Shown piece by piece: positions 1 to 5,777 of a stretch of DNA of 5,777 nt. The notes below the pieces were generated by a model, which searched no databases, was not told where the DNA came from, and was given only the letters and a program-made list of their open reading frames with translations. The first letter of the stretch is position 1. Each line of letters begins with the position of its first letter. The position numbers and the translations under genes were made by a program. Source of the DNA: Desulfobacterales bacterium (GTDB lineage Bacteria; Desulfobacterota; Desulfobacteria; Desulfobacterales; Desulfosalsimonadaceae); contig SKZX01000354.1 in NCBI GenBank assembly GCA_007127175.1, positions 1 through 5,777 of the forward strand, given 5' to 3'.

Positions 1-1
1 C

Positions 2-130
2 GAACGAAAATCAGGATTTTTTGTCAAGGTCAAGGAAGGCGAAAATTTTAACCGCAGGAATACTCGTCGTATTTTGAGGATTAAAATTTTCGCCTGACGC
101 AGAGATTGACAAAAAAGACGATTTTCGTTC
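2..130. repeat. 129-bp interrupted palindrome (probable dispersed intergenic repeat)
   Basis: The sequence folds back on itself around position 66. Four perfectly complementary blocks are visible: 2-12 with 120-130 (11 bp, GAACGAAAATC), 17-27 with 106-116 (11 bp, TTTTTTGTCAA), 37-51 with 81-95 (15 bp, AGGCGAAAATTTTAA) and 59-63 with 69-73 (5 bp, AATAC/GTATT around a 5-nt loop). That is 42 paired bases, with internal loops of nearly equal length on both sides (4/3, 9/10 and 7/7 nt). The preserved symmetry argues for a selected DNA or RNA structure. No transposase or target-site duplication is visible. The left edge abuts the window start, so the element may extend further. It could be a REP/MITE-like element, or could act as terminator or processing structure for an upstream gene. 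From memory, similar sequences are common between genes in Desulfobacterales; this was not checked. Confidence 0.8.
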
Positions 131-330
131 AGGCACTTCACAGGGTGCAAGGGAGCGAGCCAAGAGATATCAGCGTTCTCCTGCAGTTGCCGGGGCAGCA
201 CCGACCCGCCTCCACACGGCATTGACCTTAGAATAATAAGGCAGACGCAGTGGCCTATGGATTTGAAAGAAAGCAAACACCAGCAAACGGAATTTCAGCG
301 TTAACTTTTATACTGAAGGAATTTTAAACC
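131..330 (+). other. Non-coding leader upstream of citrate synthase
   Basis: No gene is supported here on either strand. A TAGAAT hexamer (229-234) resembles a -10 box but has no acceptable -35 at 16-18 bp, and the TTGACC at 222-227 has no -10 at the right distance, so no promoter is called. Two direct copies of AGCAAAC (272-278 and 282-288) start exactly 10 bp apart and could be half-sites of an operator; this is speculative. The region ends with the citrate synthase Shine-Dalgarno AAGGA at 316-320, 10 nt before the ATG. Confidence 0.5.
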
Positions 331-1512
331 ATGACGGACACTCACAATGAAATCAAGGATACCGGATTACGGGGCGTCAAGGTGGCTTCAACCCGCATCA
401 GCCATGTAGCCGGCGCCGAGGGGAAATTGATCTACAGGGGATACCTGGTCGAAGAACTTGCCGCAAACACCACGTTTGAGGAAGTCTGCTATCTCATGCT
501 TTACGAGAAGCTTCCCGGCAAAACCGAGCTTGAGGATTTCACCGGGGAATTGAAAAAAAGAAGGCATATCGATGCGCAAATGACGGAAGCCTTGAAAACC
601 CGGCCCAAGGGGGCGCTTCCCATGGATGTGCTTCAGGGTGCGGTCGCTTTTCTGGCCAACCACCATCCCCACCCGAACCGGCTGGCCCGGGGCAACGAAC
701 TGGACATCGGGATGTCGCTCATCGCCAAGATGCCCACGATCATGGCCGCTTTTGACCGGATTCGCAATGGGAAGGCGCCGGTGGCGCCAAATCCGGATTT
801 ATCTCACGCGGCCAATTTTCTCCACATGCTCACGGGTGAAGCCCCCGACCCGGAAATCGCGCGTGTTTTTGATATCTGCCTGGTGCTGCACGCGGAGCAC
901 TCCTTCAATGCCTCCACGTTTACCGCACGGCAGATCGCATCCACCCAGGCGCACATGTTCGCATCCATTTCCGGTGCGGTGGGATCCCTTTCCGGCGCGC
1001 TTCACGGCGGGGCCAACGAGCGGGTCATGGAGATGCTCCTTGAGATCGGCAGCGTTGATGCCGTTGACGCGTATATCCGCAAAACCTTCGAAGGCGGCGG
1101 TAAAATCATGGGAATGGGGCATTCGGTGTATAAAACCAAGGACCCCAGGGCAAAAATCATGCAGCCCATGGTTGAAAAAATGGGGGAACGGACCGGTGAT
1201 ATGAAATGGTATGACATTGCCAGAACCCTTGAAGAAAAAGCCCTTGCCGCCTTTGCGGAAAATGGGAAAACCGGCATCCATGCCAATGTCGATTTTTACA
1301 GCGGTGCGCTCTATTACCAGATGGGCATCCCTGTAGACCTGTTCACGCCGGTTTTTGCCATTTCACGGATTGCCGGGTGGATTGCCCATGTCATCGAGGA
1401 GCAGTTCGCCGAGGCCGCCCCCAAAGCCATGCTCTACCGCCCGTCCGCGGATTACGTGGGGGAATACTGTGGTCCTGCGGAATGCGCGTTCGTTCCCATG
1501 GACAAAAGATAA
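331..1512 (+). CDS. gltA: Citrate synthase (type II, citrate/2-methylcitrate synthase family)
   Basis: This 393-residue cytoplasmic enzyme condenses acetyl-CoA with oxaloacetate to give citrate, the entry step of the TCA cycle. The catalytic triad is intact: His225 in GALHGGANE, His264 in GMGHSVYKTKDPRA (the family signature) and Asp321 in VDFYSG. The substrate-binding HAEH motif lies at 187-190. Further family blocks are LIYRGYLVEELA (33-44), PDLSHAANFL (155-164) and FAISRIAGW (342-350). The length fits the shorter bacterial citrate synthases, without the N-terminal extension of the NADH-regulated E. coli type, so NADH inhibition of that kind is not expected. The ATG at 331 is preceded by AAGGA at 316-320. 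The aconitase gene follows after 54 bp. The sequence alone cannot exclude 2-methylcitrate synthase (prpC) activity, but linkage to aconitase and a 2-oxoglutarate dehydrogenase gene favours citrate synthase. Confidence 0.95.
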   Translation: MTDTHNEIKDTGLRGVKVASTRISHVAGAEGKLIYRGYLVEELAANTTFEEVCYLMLYEKLPGKTELEDFTGELKKRRHIDAQMTEALKTRPKGALPMDVLQGAVAFLANHHPHPNRLARGNELDIGMSLIAKMPTIMAAFDRIRNGKAPVAPNPDLSHAANFLHMLTGEAPDPEIARVFDICLVLHAEHSFNASTFTARQIASTQAHMFASISGAVGSLSGALHGGANERVMEMLLEIGSVDAVDAYIRKTFEGGGKIMGMGHSVYKTKDPRAKIMQPMVEKMGERTGDMKWYDIARTLEEKALAAFAENGKTGIHANVDFYSGALYYQMGIPVDLFTPVFAISRIAGWIAHVIEEQFAEAAPKAMLYRPSADYVGEYCGPAECAFVPMDKR

Positions 1513-1534
1513 CCGCATCACTTAACATAACGGT

Positions 1535-1558
1535 TTTCAATTGAATGAATTGAAAGGG
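1535..1558 (+). promoter_or_regulatory. Aconitase ribosome-binding site with overlapping small hairpin
   Basis: AAAGGG at 1553-1558 lies 8 nt before the ATG at 1567 and fixes that codon as the start; the in-frame TTG at 1561 would leave only 2 nt. An 8-bp inverted repeat (1535-1542 with 1548-1555, TTTCAATT/AATTGAAA, 5-nt loop) covers the first bases of the Shine-Dalgarno. The stem is AT-only apart from one C-G pair and so is weak. It could modulate translation slightly, or be chance. Confidence 0.45.
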
Positions 1559-1566
1559 TATTGCAG

Positions 1567-4353
1567 ATGACTGAATCCAGGGATTCATTCGGCACGGAAA
1601 CGGAAATCGAAATGGACGGCGAGCAGGCCGTTTTCTTCTCCCTTCCGAAACTTGCCCGCCGTTTGAATATCGACATGGCAAAGCTTCCTGTCACCGTTCG
1701 CCTGCTGCTTGAAAACCAGCTCCGCAACGAGGACGGAGACCTGGTGACCCGTGCGCATATCGAGTCGCTTGCCGCCTGGCAGCCGGACGGGAAGGAAAAA
1801 AAGGACGTCGCCTTTCTGCCCGCGCGGGTGCTCATGCAGGATTTCACCGGCGTCCCATCGGTGGTGGACCTGGCGGCCATGCGCGCCGCCATGGAGGAGA
1901 TGGGCGGTGACCCTCACCATATCAACCCCCGGATACCGGTCGACCTTGTCATCGACCACTCGGTCCAGGTCGACCGTTTCGGCACTCTCGATGCCCTTGC
2001 CGTGAATGCCGGAAAGGAGTTGGGGCGAAACCGCGAACGGTATGCATTTTTGAAATGGGGACAGCAGAACCTGGAAAATTTCAATGTGGTCCCGCCTGCA
2101 ACGGGCATCTGCCACCAGGTGAACCTGGAATACCTGGCCAGCGTGGTGCTTGTCAAAAAGGCCGGCGGCAAAACCATTGTTTTTCCGGACACGGTTTTGG
2201 GTTTGGATTCCCACACCACCATGATCAATGGCATCGGCGTGCTGGGATGGGGCGTGGGGGGCATCGAGGCGGAAGCCGTCATGCTGGGGCAGCCGTATTA
2301 CCTTTTGACGCCCGAAGTGATCGGGATAGAAGTGACGGGACGGATGCCTGAACATGCAACGGCAACGGACCTGGTGCTGACCATCACGAAAATGATGCGG
2401 GAGAAGGGTGTTGTCGGGAAATTCATCGAATTTTTCGGCGAAGGACTGGACTCCCTCACCCTGCCGGACCGGGCCACCATCGCCAATATGACCCCTGAGT
2501 TCGGGGCTACGGCAACGCTTTTCCCCGTGGACAGGCGAACCCTTGACTATCTCCTGTTTACCGGCAGGACGCCCGCCCACGTCCGGCGCATCGAACAATA
2601 CCTCTCGGCCCAGGGATTGTTTTATTCTCGAGATATTTCGCCCCCGGCTTTCAACGATACCGTGCGGCTGGATCTGGGCGGTATCGAAGCCTCCGTGGCC
2701 GGACCCATCCGCCCGCATCAGCGGCTTCCCCTGTCCCGGCTCAAGGCCGATTTTGCGGAAAAATTCGTGGAGATCTTTGAGCACGATCCATCAGGCGAGC
2801 CGAAGATTGACGGCTGGGAACAGGAAGGCGGCGCGGTGGGGTGGCCCGGGGAACGCGCGGAAAAGTTCGTTCACCGCAAAGCCGCAGCCGAAGGCGGAGT
2901 CCCGGTCAACCGGCCGTATGAATCCTTTTACCTGGATCACGGATCGGTGGTTATCGCGGCCATCACGAGCTGCACCAACACCTCGAATCCCGGGGTCCTG
3001 CTGGGCGCCGGGCTTCTGGCGAAAAATGCTGTTGAAAGAGGGCTGCGGGTGAGGCCGTGGGTGAAAACCAGCTTTGCGCCGGGGTCAAAAGTGGTGGTGG
3101 ACTACCTCGAGGCAGCCGGCCTGATGCCCTACCTGCAGGCGCTGGGATTTCACGTGGTGGCGTTCGGCTGCACCACCTGCATTGGAAACAGCGGCCCTCT
3201 CCACCGGGACGTGGCCAGGGTCGTGGAGGAAACCGGCCTGGTCGTGGCATCGGTGCTCAGCGGAAACCGGAACTTTGAAGGCCGGATCAATCCGCTGACC
3301 CGCGCCAACTACCTGGCCTCACCCATGCTGGTGGTCGCTTTCGCCCTGGCCGGGACGGTCAACATCAACATGGAGACCGACCCCCTTCGGCACGACCCCA
3401 ATGCAGACCCGGTTTTTCTGAAAGACCTATGGCCCACCCGTAAACAGATCGATGATGCCATGGCCTTCGTGGACACAGACATGTTTCTTTCACAATATTC
3501 CGATGTGTTCAAGGGGGATGACAACTGGAAAGACCTGCCCGTACCGGGCGGGCAGCGGTGCCTGTGGGACCGTGATTCCACGTATATCCAGGCGCCGCCG
3601 TTCTTCAGGGGGATGCCGCCCGAAGTTCCTGCCGTCGAAGATATTATCGGCGCAAGGGTGCTCGCGCTTCTTGGAGACGCCGTCACCACAGACCACATAT
3701 CGCCGGCCGGCGCCATTCCCGAAGACAGCCCGGCAGGCCGTTTTCTCATTGAGCAGGGTGTCAATAAGGCCGATTTCAACTCCTACGGTTCAAGGCGGGG
3801 CAATCACGCGGTCATGGTCCGCGGGACCTTTGCCAACATCCGGCTTGAAAATTTGCTGGTGCCCGGGCGCAAAGGCGGGTGGACCCGGTTCAAGCCGGAC
3901 GGTGATGAGATGACCATTTTTGATGCGGCGGAGCAGTACCGCGAGCAGAATGTGCCCTTAATCGTGATTGCCGGGAAAGCATACGGGTCTGGCAGTTCAA
4001 GGGACTGGGCCGCGAAAGGGACTCTGCTGCTGGGGGTTCGGGCGGTCATCGCCCAAAGCTTTGAGCGTATCCACAGGAGCAACCTGGTGGCCATGGGCGT
4101 GCTGCCATTGGAATTTAAGGAAGGGGAGGGGGCGACCGTATTGGGGCTGACCGGGCAGGAAGCGTTTTATCTGGAAGGACTGGACAAGGCGCTTTCCCCC
4201 GGTTCGTCCCTTGATGTAAAAGCGGTCGGCCCGGACGGCAAAGAGTGGACCTTTACGGTTACGGTGCGCCTTGATTCCCGGATAGAAGTGGAATACTTCC
4301 GCCACGGTGGTATTCTGCATTACGTCATCCGAAGAATGCTGGCGGCTTCGTAA
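1567..4353 (+). CDS. acnA: Aconitate hydratase, AcnA/IRP1 type
   Basis: This 928-residue cytoplasmic iron-sulfur enzyme interconverts citrate and isocitrate via cis-aconitate. The three [4Fe-4S] ligands are present: Cys469 in SCTNTSNPG, then Cys535 and Cys538 in GCTTCIGNSG. Their spacing (66 and 3 residues) matches E. coli AcnA. Other family motifs, in order, are QDFTGVP near residue 93, IDHSVQVDRFG (129-139), GICHQVNLEYL (180-190), LDSHTTMINGIGVLGWGVGG (from 213), the DHISPAG motif opening the swivel domain (Asp709), SYGSRRGNH near 740 and YGSGSSRDWAAKG with active-site Arg812. The C-terminus reads GILHYVIRRML and then AAS. It is somewhat longer than E. coli AcnA (about 890), mostly through extra sequence around residues 410-440, just before the first cluster cysteine. 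The ATG at 1567 is chosen over TTG at 1561 because of Shine-Dalgarno spacing. The final codons and stop lie in the arm of the 4343-4465 palindrome. AcnB and methylcitrate dehydratase AcnD are less likely, given this domain order and C-terminus. Confidence 0.97.
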   Translation: MTESRDSFGTETEIEMDGEQAVFFSLPKLARRLNIDMAKLPVTVRLLLENQLRNEDGDLVTRAHIESLAAWQPDGKEKKDVAFLPARVLMQDFTGVPSVVDLAAMRAAMEEMGGDPHHINPRIPVDLVIDHSVQVDRFGTLDALAVNAGKELGRNRERYAFLKWGQQNLENFNVVPPATGICHQVNLEYLASVVLVKKAGGKTIVFPDTVLGLDSHTTMINGIGVLGWGVGGIEAEAVMLGQPYYLLTPEVIGIEVTGRMPEHATATDLVLTITKMMREKGVVGKFIEFFGEGLDSLTLPDRATIANMTPEFGATATLFPVDRRTLDYLLFTGRTPAHVRRIEQYLSAQGLFYSRDISPPAFNDTVRLDLGGIEASVAGPIRPHQRLPLSRLKADFAEKFVEIFEHDPSGEPKIDGWEQEGGAVGWPGERAEKFVHRKAAAEGGVPVNRPYESFYLDHGSVVIAAITSCTNTSNPGVLLGAGLLAKNAVERGLRVRPWVKTSFAPGSKVVVDYLEAAGLMPYLQALGFHVVAFGCTTCIGNSGPLHRDVARVVEETGLVVASVLSGNRNFEGRINPLTRANYLASPMLVVAFALAGTVNINMETDPLRHDPNADPVFLKDLWPTRKQIDDAMAFVDTDMFLSQYSDVFKGDDNWKDLPVPGGQRCLWDRDSTYIQAPPFFRGMPPEVPAVEDIIGARVLALLGDAVTTDHISPAGAIPEDSPAGRFLIEQGVNKADFNSYGSRRGNHAVMVRGTFANIRLENLLVPGRKGGWTRFKPDGDEMTIFDAAEQYREQNVPLIVIAGKAYGSGSSRDWAAKGTLLLGVRAVIAQSFERIHRSNLVAMGVLPLEFKEGEGATVLGLTGQEAFYLEGLDKALSPGSSLDVKAVGPDGKEWTFTVTVRLDSRIEVEYFRHGGILHYVIRRMLAAS

Positions 4354-4465
4354 AACACTCAATTTCCGCCTTGCGCGCACTATTTGAAGCATTGACAGTA
4401 CTTATGTGTACGTGAGATTCTTCAAAGATTGCTCGCAACGCAGATATTGGACTTTTACGAAGCCG
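4343..4465. repeat. 123-bp interrupted palindrome between acnA and sucA
   Basis: The outer arms are a perfect 13-bp inverted repeat (4343-4355 CGGCTTCGTAAAA with 4453-4465). After a one-base slip, 4360-4389 pairs with 4420-4449 at 24 of 30 positions, including a perfect 7-bp block TTTGAAG/CTTCAAA (4383-4389 with 4420-4426). The centre carries GTAC/GTAC (4398-4401 with 4408-4411) around a 6-nt loop. The left arm overlaps the 3' end of acnA and provides its TAA stop (4351-4353). There is no ORF or transposase in it. Transcribed RNA from either strand could form a long bulged hairpin. It differs in sequence from the element at 2-130 but shares its size and plan. From memory, unchecked, such arms (TTTTACGAAGCCG) recur in Desulfobacterales intergenic regions. 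It may be a non-autonomous mobile or REP-like repeat, possibly used for mRNA processing between the two genes. Confidence 0.85.
4392..4421 (+). promoter_or_regulatory. Candidate sigma-70 promoter for sucA inside the palindrome
   Basis: A perfect -35 hexamer TTGACA lies at 4392-4397. Weak -10 candidates follow: GAGATT at 4414-4419 (16-bp spacer) or GATTCT at 4416-4421 (18-bp spacer), each matching TATAAT at three positions including A2 and T6. Transcription would start near 4428, giving a leader of about 65 nt before the ATG at 4493. The palindrome centre (about 4404) falls between the -35 and -10, where a dimeric regulator could bind. The weak -10 keeps confidence low. Confidence 0.3.
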
Positions 4466-4476
4466 TAACTGCTGAC

Positions 4477-4483
4477 GGAGGAG
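4477..4483 (+). promoter_or_regulatory. Strong Shine-Dalgarno of sucA
   Basis: GGAGGAG lies 9 nt upstream of the ATG at 4493. It is the strongest ribosome-binding site in the window and lies just outside the palindrome (which ends at 4465), so it stays accessible if the transcript folds. It supports the chosen start and efficient translation of the E1 subunit. Confidence 0.8.
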
Positions 4484-4492
4484 TAACAAACC

Positions 4493-5777
4493 ATGACTTA
4501 TGAAGGACCATGGGACGCTGAATTTATCGAATCCCAATACGAAAGATGGAAAGCGGACCCGGACAGCGTTGAAAAAGACTGGCAGGCGTTTTTCAGGGGG
4601 TTTGAGCTGGGGCGTTCGGATGCTCCGGAAAAAGATGATCTTTCCCGGACGGATGCCGATGCGGCGTTGAAGCAGTCCCGCGTGGAGGCCCTTATATACC
4701 GCTACCGGGATATCGGGCACCTGCTCTCCTGCCTGGACCCCCTTGCGGCCTGCCCCACAAGCCATCCCTTTCTGGAGCCCGGCGCCTTTGGCCTCGGCAG
4801 CGAGGATATGGGGCGCACTTTCTATTTCCGGGGATTGCCGGAAAAAGAGCGTTCCATGACGCTGGCCGATATTATCGGCCGCCTCAGGCAAACCTACTGC
4901 GGGGATGTGGGGGTGGAATACATGCACCTGCAGGACCCCGAAGAAAGGGGTTGGCTCATGGCCCGCCTGGAAGCCGGGCAGGGCCGGCATGCCACGGGCC
5001 CGGACGAAAAAGTGCGCATTCTGCGGAAACTGTGCGAATCAACGGCCTTCGAGCAGTTCATCCACAGGAAATACCTCGGCCAGAAGCGGTTTTCCGGTGA
5101 GGGGGCCGACGCCATGGTCCCCATGGTGGATGCGCTCGTCAGCCATGCCGGGGACGTCCACGGGTGCGGCCGGATCATCATGGGCATGGCGCACCGGGGT
5201 CGGCTCAACATGCAGGTGAACGTCCTTGGAAAGCCCTATTCAGACATTCTCCGGGAATTTGAAAACCGGCATGATCCCGGCATGGTGGTGGGCGGCGGCG
5301 ACGTGAAATACCATTCCGGCTTTGACGGGGAGGTGTCCACCCGGGGGGGCAAACGTGTTCATGTCGTCATGGCCCATAACCCCAGCCACCTGGAGTCCGT
5401 CAACCCGGTCATCTGCGGCATGGCCAGGGCCTACCAGGAGCAGGACGGCAAACATCACACCGTTCCCCTCATATTGCACGGTGATGCAGCCTTTGCCGGC
5501 CAGGGGGTTGTGGCGGAAACGCTCAACATGTCCCAGCTTGAGGGGTACGGCACCGGCGGGACCATCCACCTGGTGATCAACAACCAGATCGGCTATACCG
5601 CCCTTCCCGACGATCTCCGCTCGACCCGGTATGCCACGGATATGGCGAAAATGCTCATGGTCCCGATTTTTCACGTTCACGGGGAAAATCCCGAGGCTGC
5701 CGTTGCCGTCATAAAACTGGCCGTGGATTACCGCACGGCCTTCTTAAAAGACGTGGTCATCGACCTGGTCTGCTACC
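4493..5777 (+). CDS. sucA: 2-oxoglutarate dehydrogenase E1 component (5' part, cut by window edge)
   Basis: The frame is open from ATG 4493 to the right edge: 428 complete codons plus one base, a little under half of a typical E1 (about 930 residues). The thiamine-diphosphate-dependent E1 decarboxylates 2-oxoglutarate and passes the succinyl group to the lipoyl arm of E2 in the cytoplasmic dehydrogenase complex. Residues 11-34 (FIESQYERWK..., ending WQAFF) form the N-terminal E2-binding segment typical of this family. Then come HPFLEP (91-96), KRFSGEGADAM (198-208), GMAHRGRLN with active-site His234, GDVKYH with His274, NPSHLESVNPV (His299), and the ThDP/Mg-binding pair GDAAFAGQG (Asp331) with NNQIG (Asn363-Asn364). 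The Asp331 to Asn364 spacing equals that of E. coli SucA. STRYATDMAKM and PIFHVHGENPEAA follow. Canonical KRFSLEG reads KRFSGEG here, a minor change. The N-terminal segment favours 2-oxoglutarate dehydrogenase over the related DHTKD1-like E1. E2 and E3 genes are expected downstream but not seen. Confidence 0.95.
   Translation, partial: MTYEGPWDAEFIESQYERWKADPDSVEKDWQAFFRGFELGRSDAPEKDDLSRTDADAALKQSRVEALIYRYRDIGHLLSCLDPLAACPTSHPFLEPGAFGLGSEDMGRTFYFRGLPEKERSMTLADIIGRLRQTYCGDVGVEYMHLQDPEERGWLMARLEAGQGRHATGPDEKVRILRKLCESTAFEQFIHRKYLGQKRFSGEGADAMVPMVDALVSHAGDVHGCGRIIMGMAHRGRLNMQVNVLGKPYSDILREFENRHDPGMVVGGGDVKYHSGFDGEVSTRGGKRVHVVMAHNPSHLESVNPVICGMARAYQEQDGKHHTVPLILHGDAAFAGQGVVAETLNMSQLEGYGTGGTIHLVINNQIGYTALPDDLRSTRYATDMAKMLMVPIFHVHGENPEAAVAVIKLAVDYRTAFLKDVVIDLVCY

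Noticed and set aside
2..97. Open reading frame entering from the left edge, ending at TGA 95-97 (tail ...RILRIKIFA)
   Set aside because: It lies inside the palindrome and its composition follows the repeat. No start or recognisable domain is visible. It might be the end of an upstream gene running into the repeat, but the window cannot show it.
222..227. TTGACC as a -35 box for citrate synthase
   Set aside because: No TATAAT-like hexamer occurs 16-18 bp downstream (the sequence there is GCAGACGCAGTGG).
251..266. Sigma-54-like site TGGCCT-N5-TTTGA
   Set aside because: The GG and the downstream G are off by one from the required 12-nt spacing and the -12 GC is missing.
309..314. TATACT as a -10 box
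   Set aside because: A start about 7 nt downstream would remove the AAGGA Shine-Dalgarno at 316-320 from the transcript, and there is no -35 match upstream.
1561..1563. TTG as aconitase start codon
   Set aside because: Only 2 nt separate it from the AAAGGG Shine-Dalgarno, while ATG 1567 has an 8-nt spacing.
1585..2784. Long antisense open frame (399 codons) inside acnA
   Set aside because: It mirrors the codon structure of the aconitase gene on the other strand. The product has no recognisable motif, and the sense frame carries full aconitase motifs.
4343..4465. Simple rho-independent terminator after acnA
   Set aside because: The structure is far longer than a terminator stem, its inner core is AT-rich and interrupted, and no U-tract follows the right arm. 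Partial termination is still possible.
4325..4990. Antisense open frame of 221 codons across the acnA-sucA junction
   Set aside because: It runs through the palindrome and opposite the well-supported sucA coding frame, with no recognisable domain.

Overview
The window holds a compact, single-strand (+) cluster of oxidative TCA-cycle genes: a complete citrate synthase (331-1512), a complete AcnA-type aconitase (1567-4353) and the first 428 codons of a 2-oxoglutarate dehydrogenase E1 subunit (from 4493, running off the right edge). All three identifications rest on long, family-specific motifs, including catalytic and cofactor residues at the expected spacing, and are secure at family level.

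Layout. Positions 1-330 are non-coding. They begin with a 129-bp interrupted palindrome (2-130), followed by about 200 bp of leader that carries a good ribosome-binding site for citrate synthase but no convincing promoter. Citrate synthase and aconitase are 54 bp apart with no terminator between them, so co-transcription is likely. The 139-bp gap between aconitase and the E1 gene is largely filled by a second, different interrupted palindrome of about 123 bp (4343-4465). One arm reaches into the end of the aconitase gene and supplies its last codons and stop. A perfect TTGACA -35 hexamer sits inside this palindrome, so the E1 gene may have its own promoter or be uncoupled from the upstream genes by RNA structure. 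The E1 gene has a strong GGAGGAG Shine-Dalgarno sequence.

How the genes work together. Citrate synthase condenses acetyl-CoA with oxaloacetate, aconitase isomerises citrate to isocitrate, and the E1 subunit starts decarboxylation of 2-oxoglutarate to succinyl-CoA. Isocitrate dehydrogenase, which links the last two steps, is not in the window. The E2 (sucB) and E3 (lpd) subunits would be expected downstream of the right edge.

Organism. The protein sequences and strong Shine-Dalgarno sites indicate a Gram-negative bacterium with moderately GC-rich coding DNA. The two palindromes resemble, from memory and unchecked, abundant intergenic repeats in Desulfobacterales and relatives (Desulfobacterota). 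If that is right, a linked CoA-forming 2-oxoglutarate dehydrogenase is notable, because many anaerobes of that group use a ferredoxin-dependent 2-oxoglutarate oxidoreductase instead. The coding genes themselves are conventional; the most interesting parts of the window are the two structured intergenic elements.
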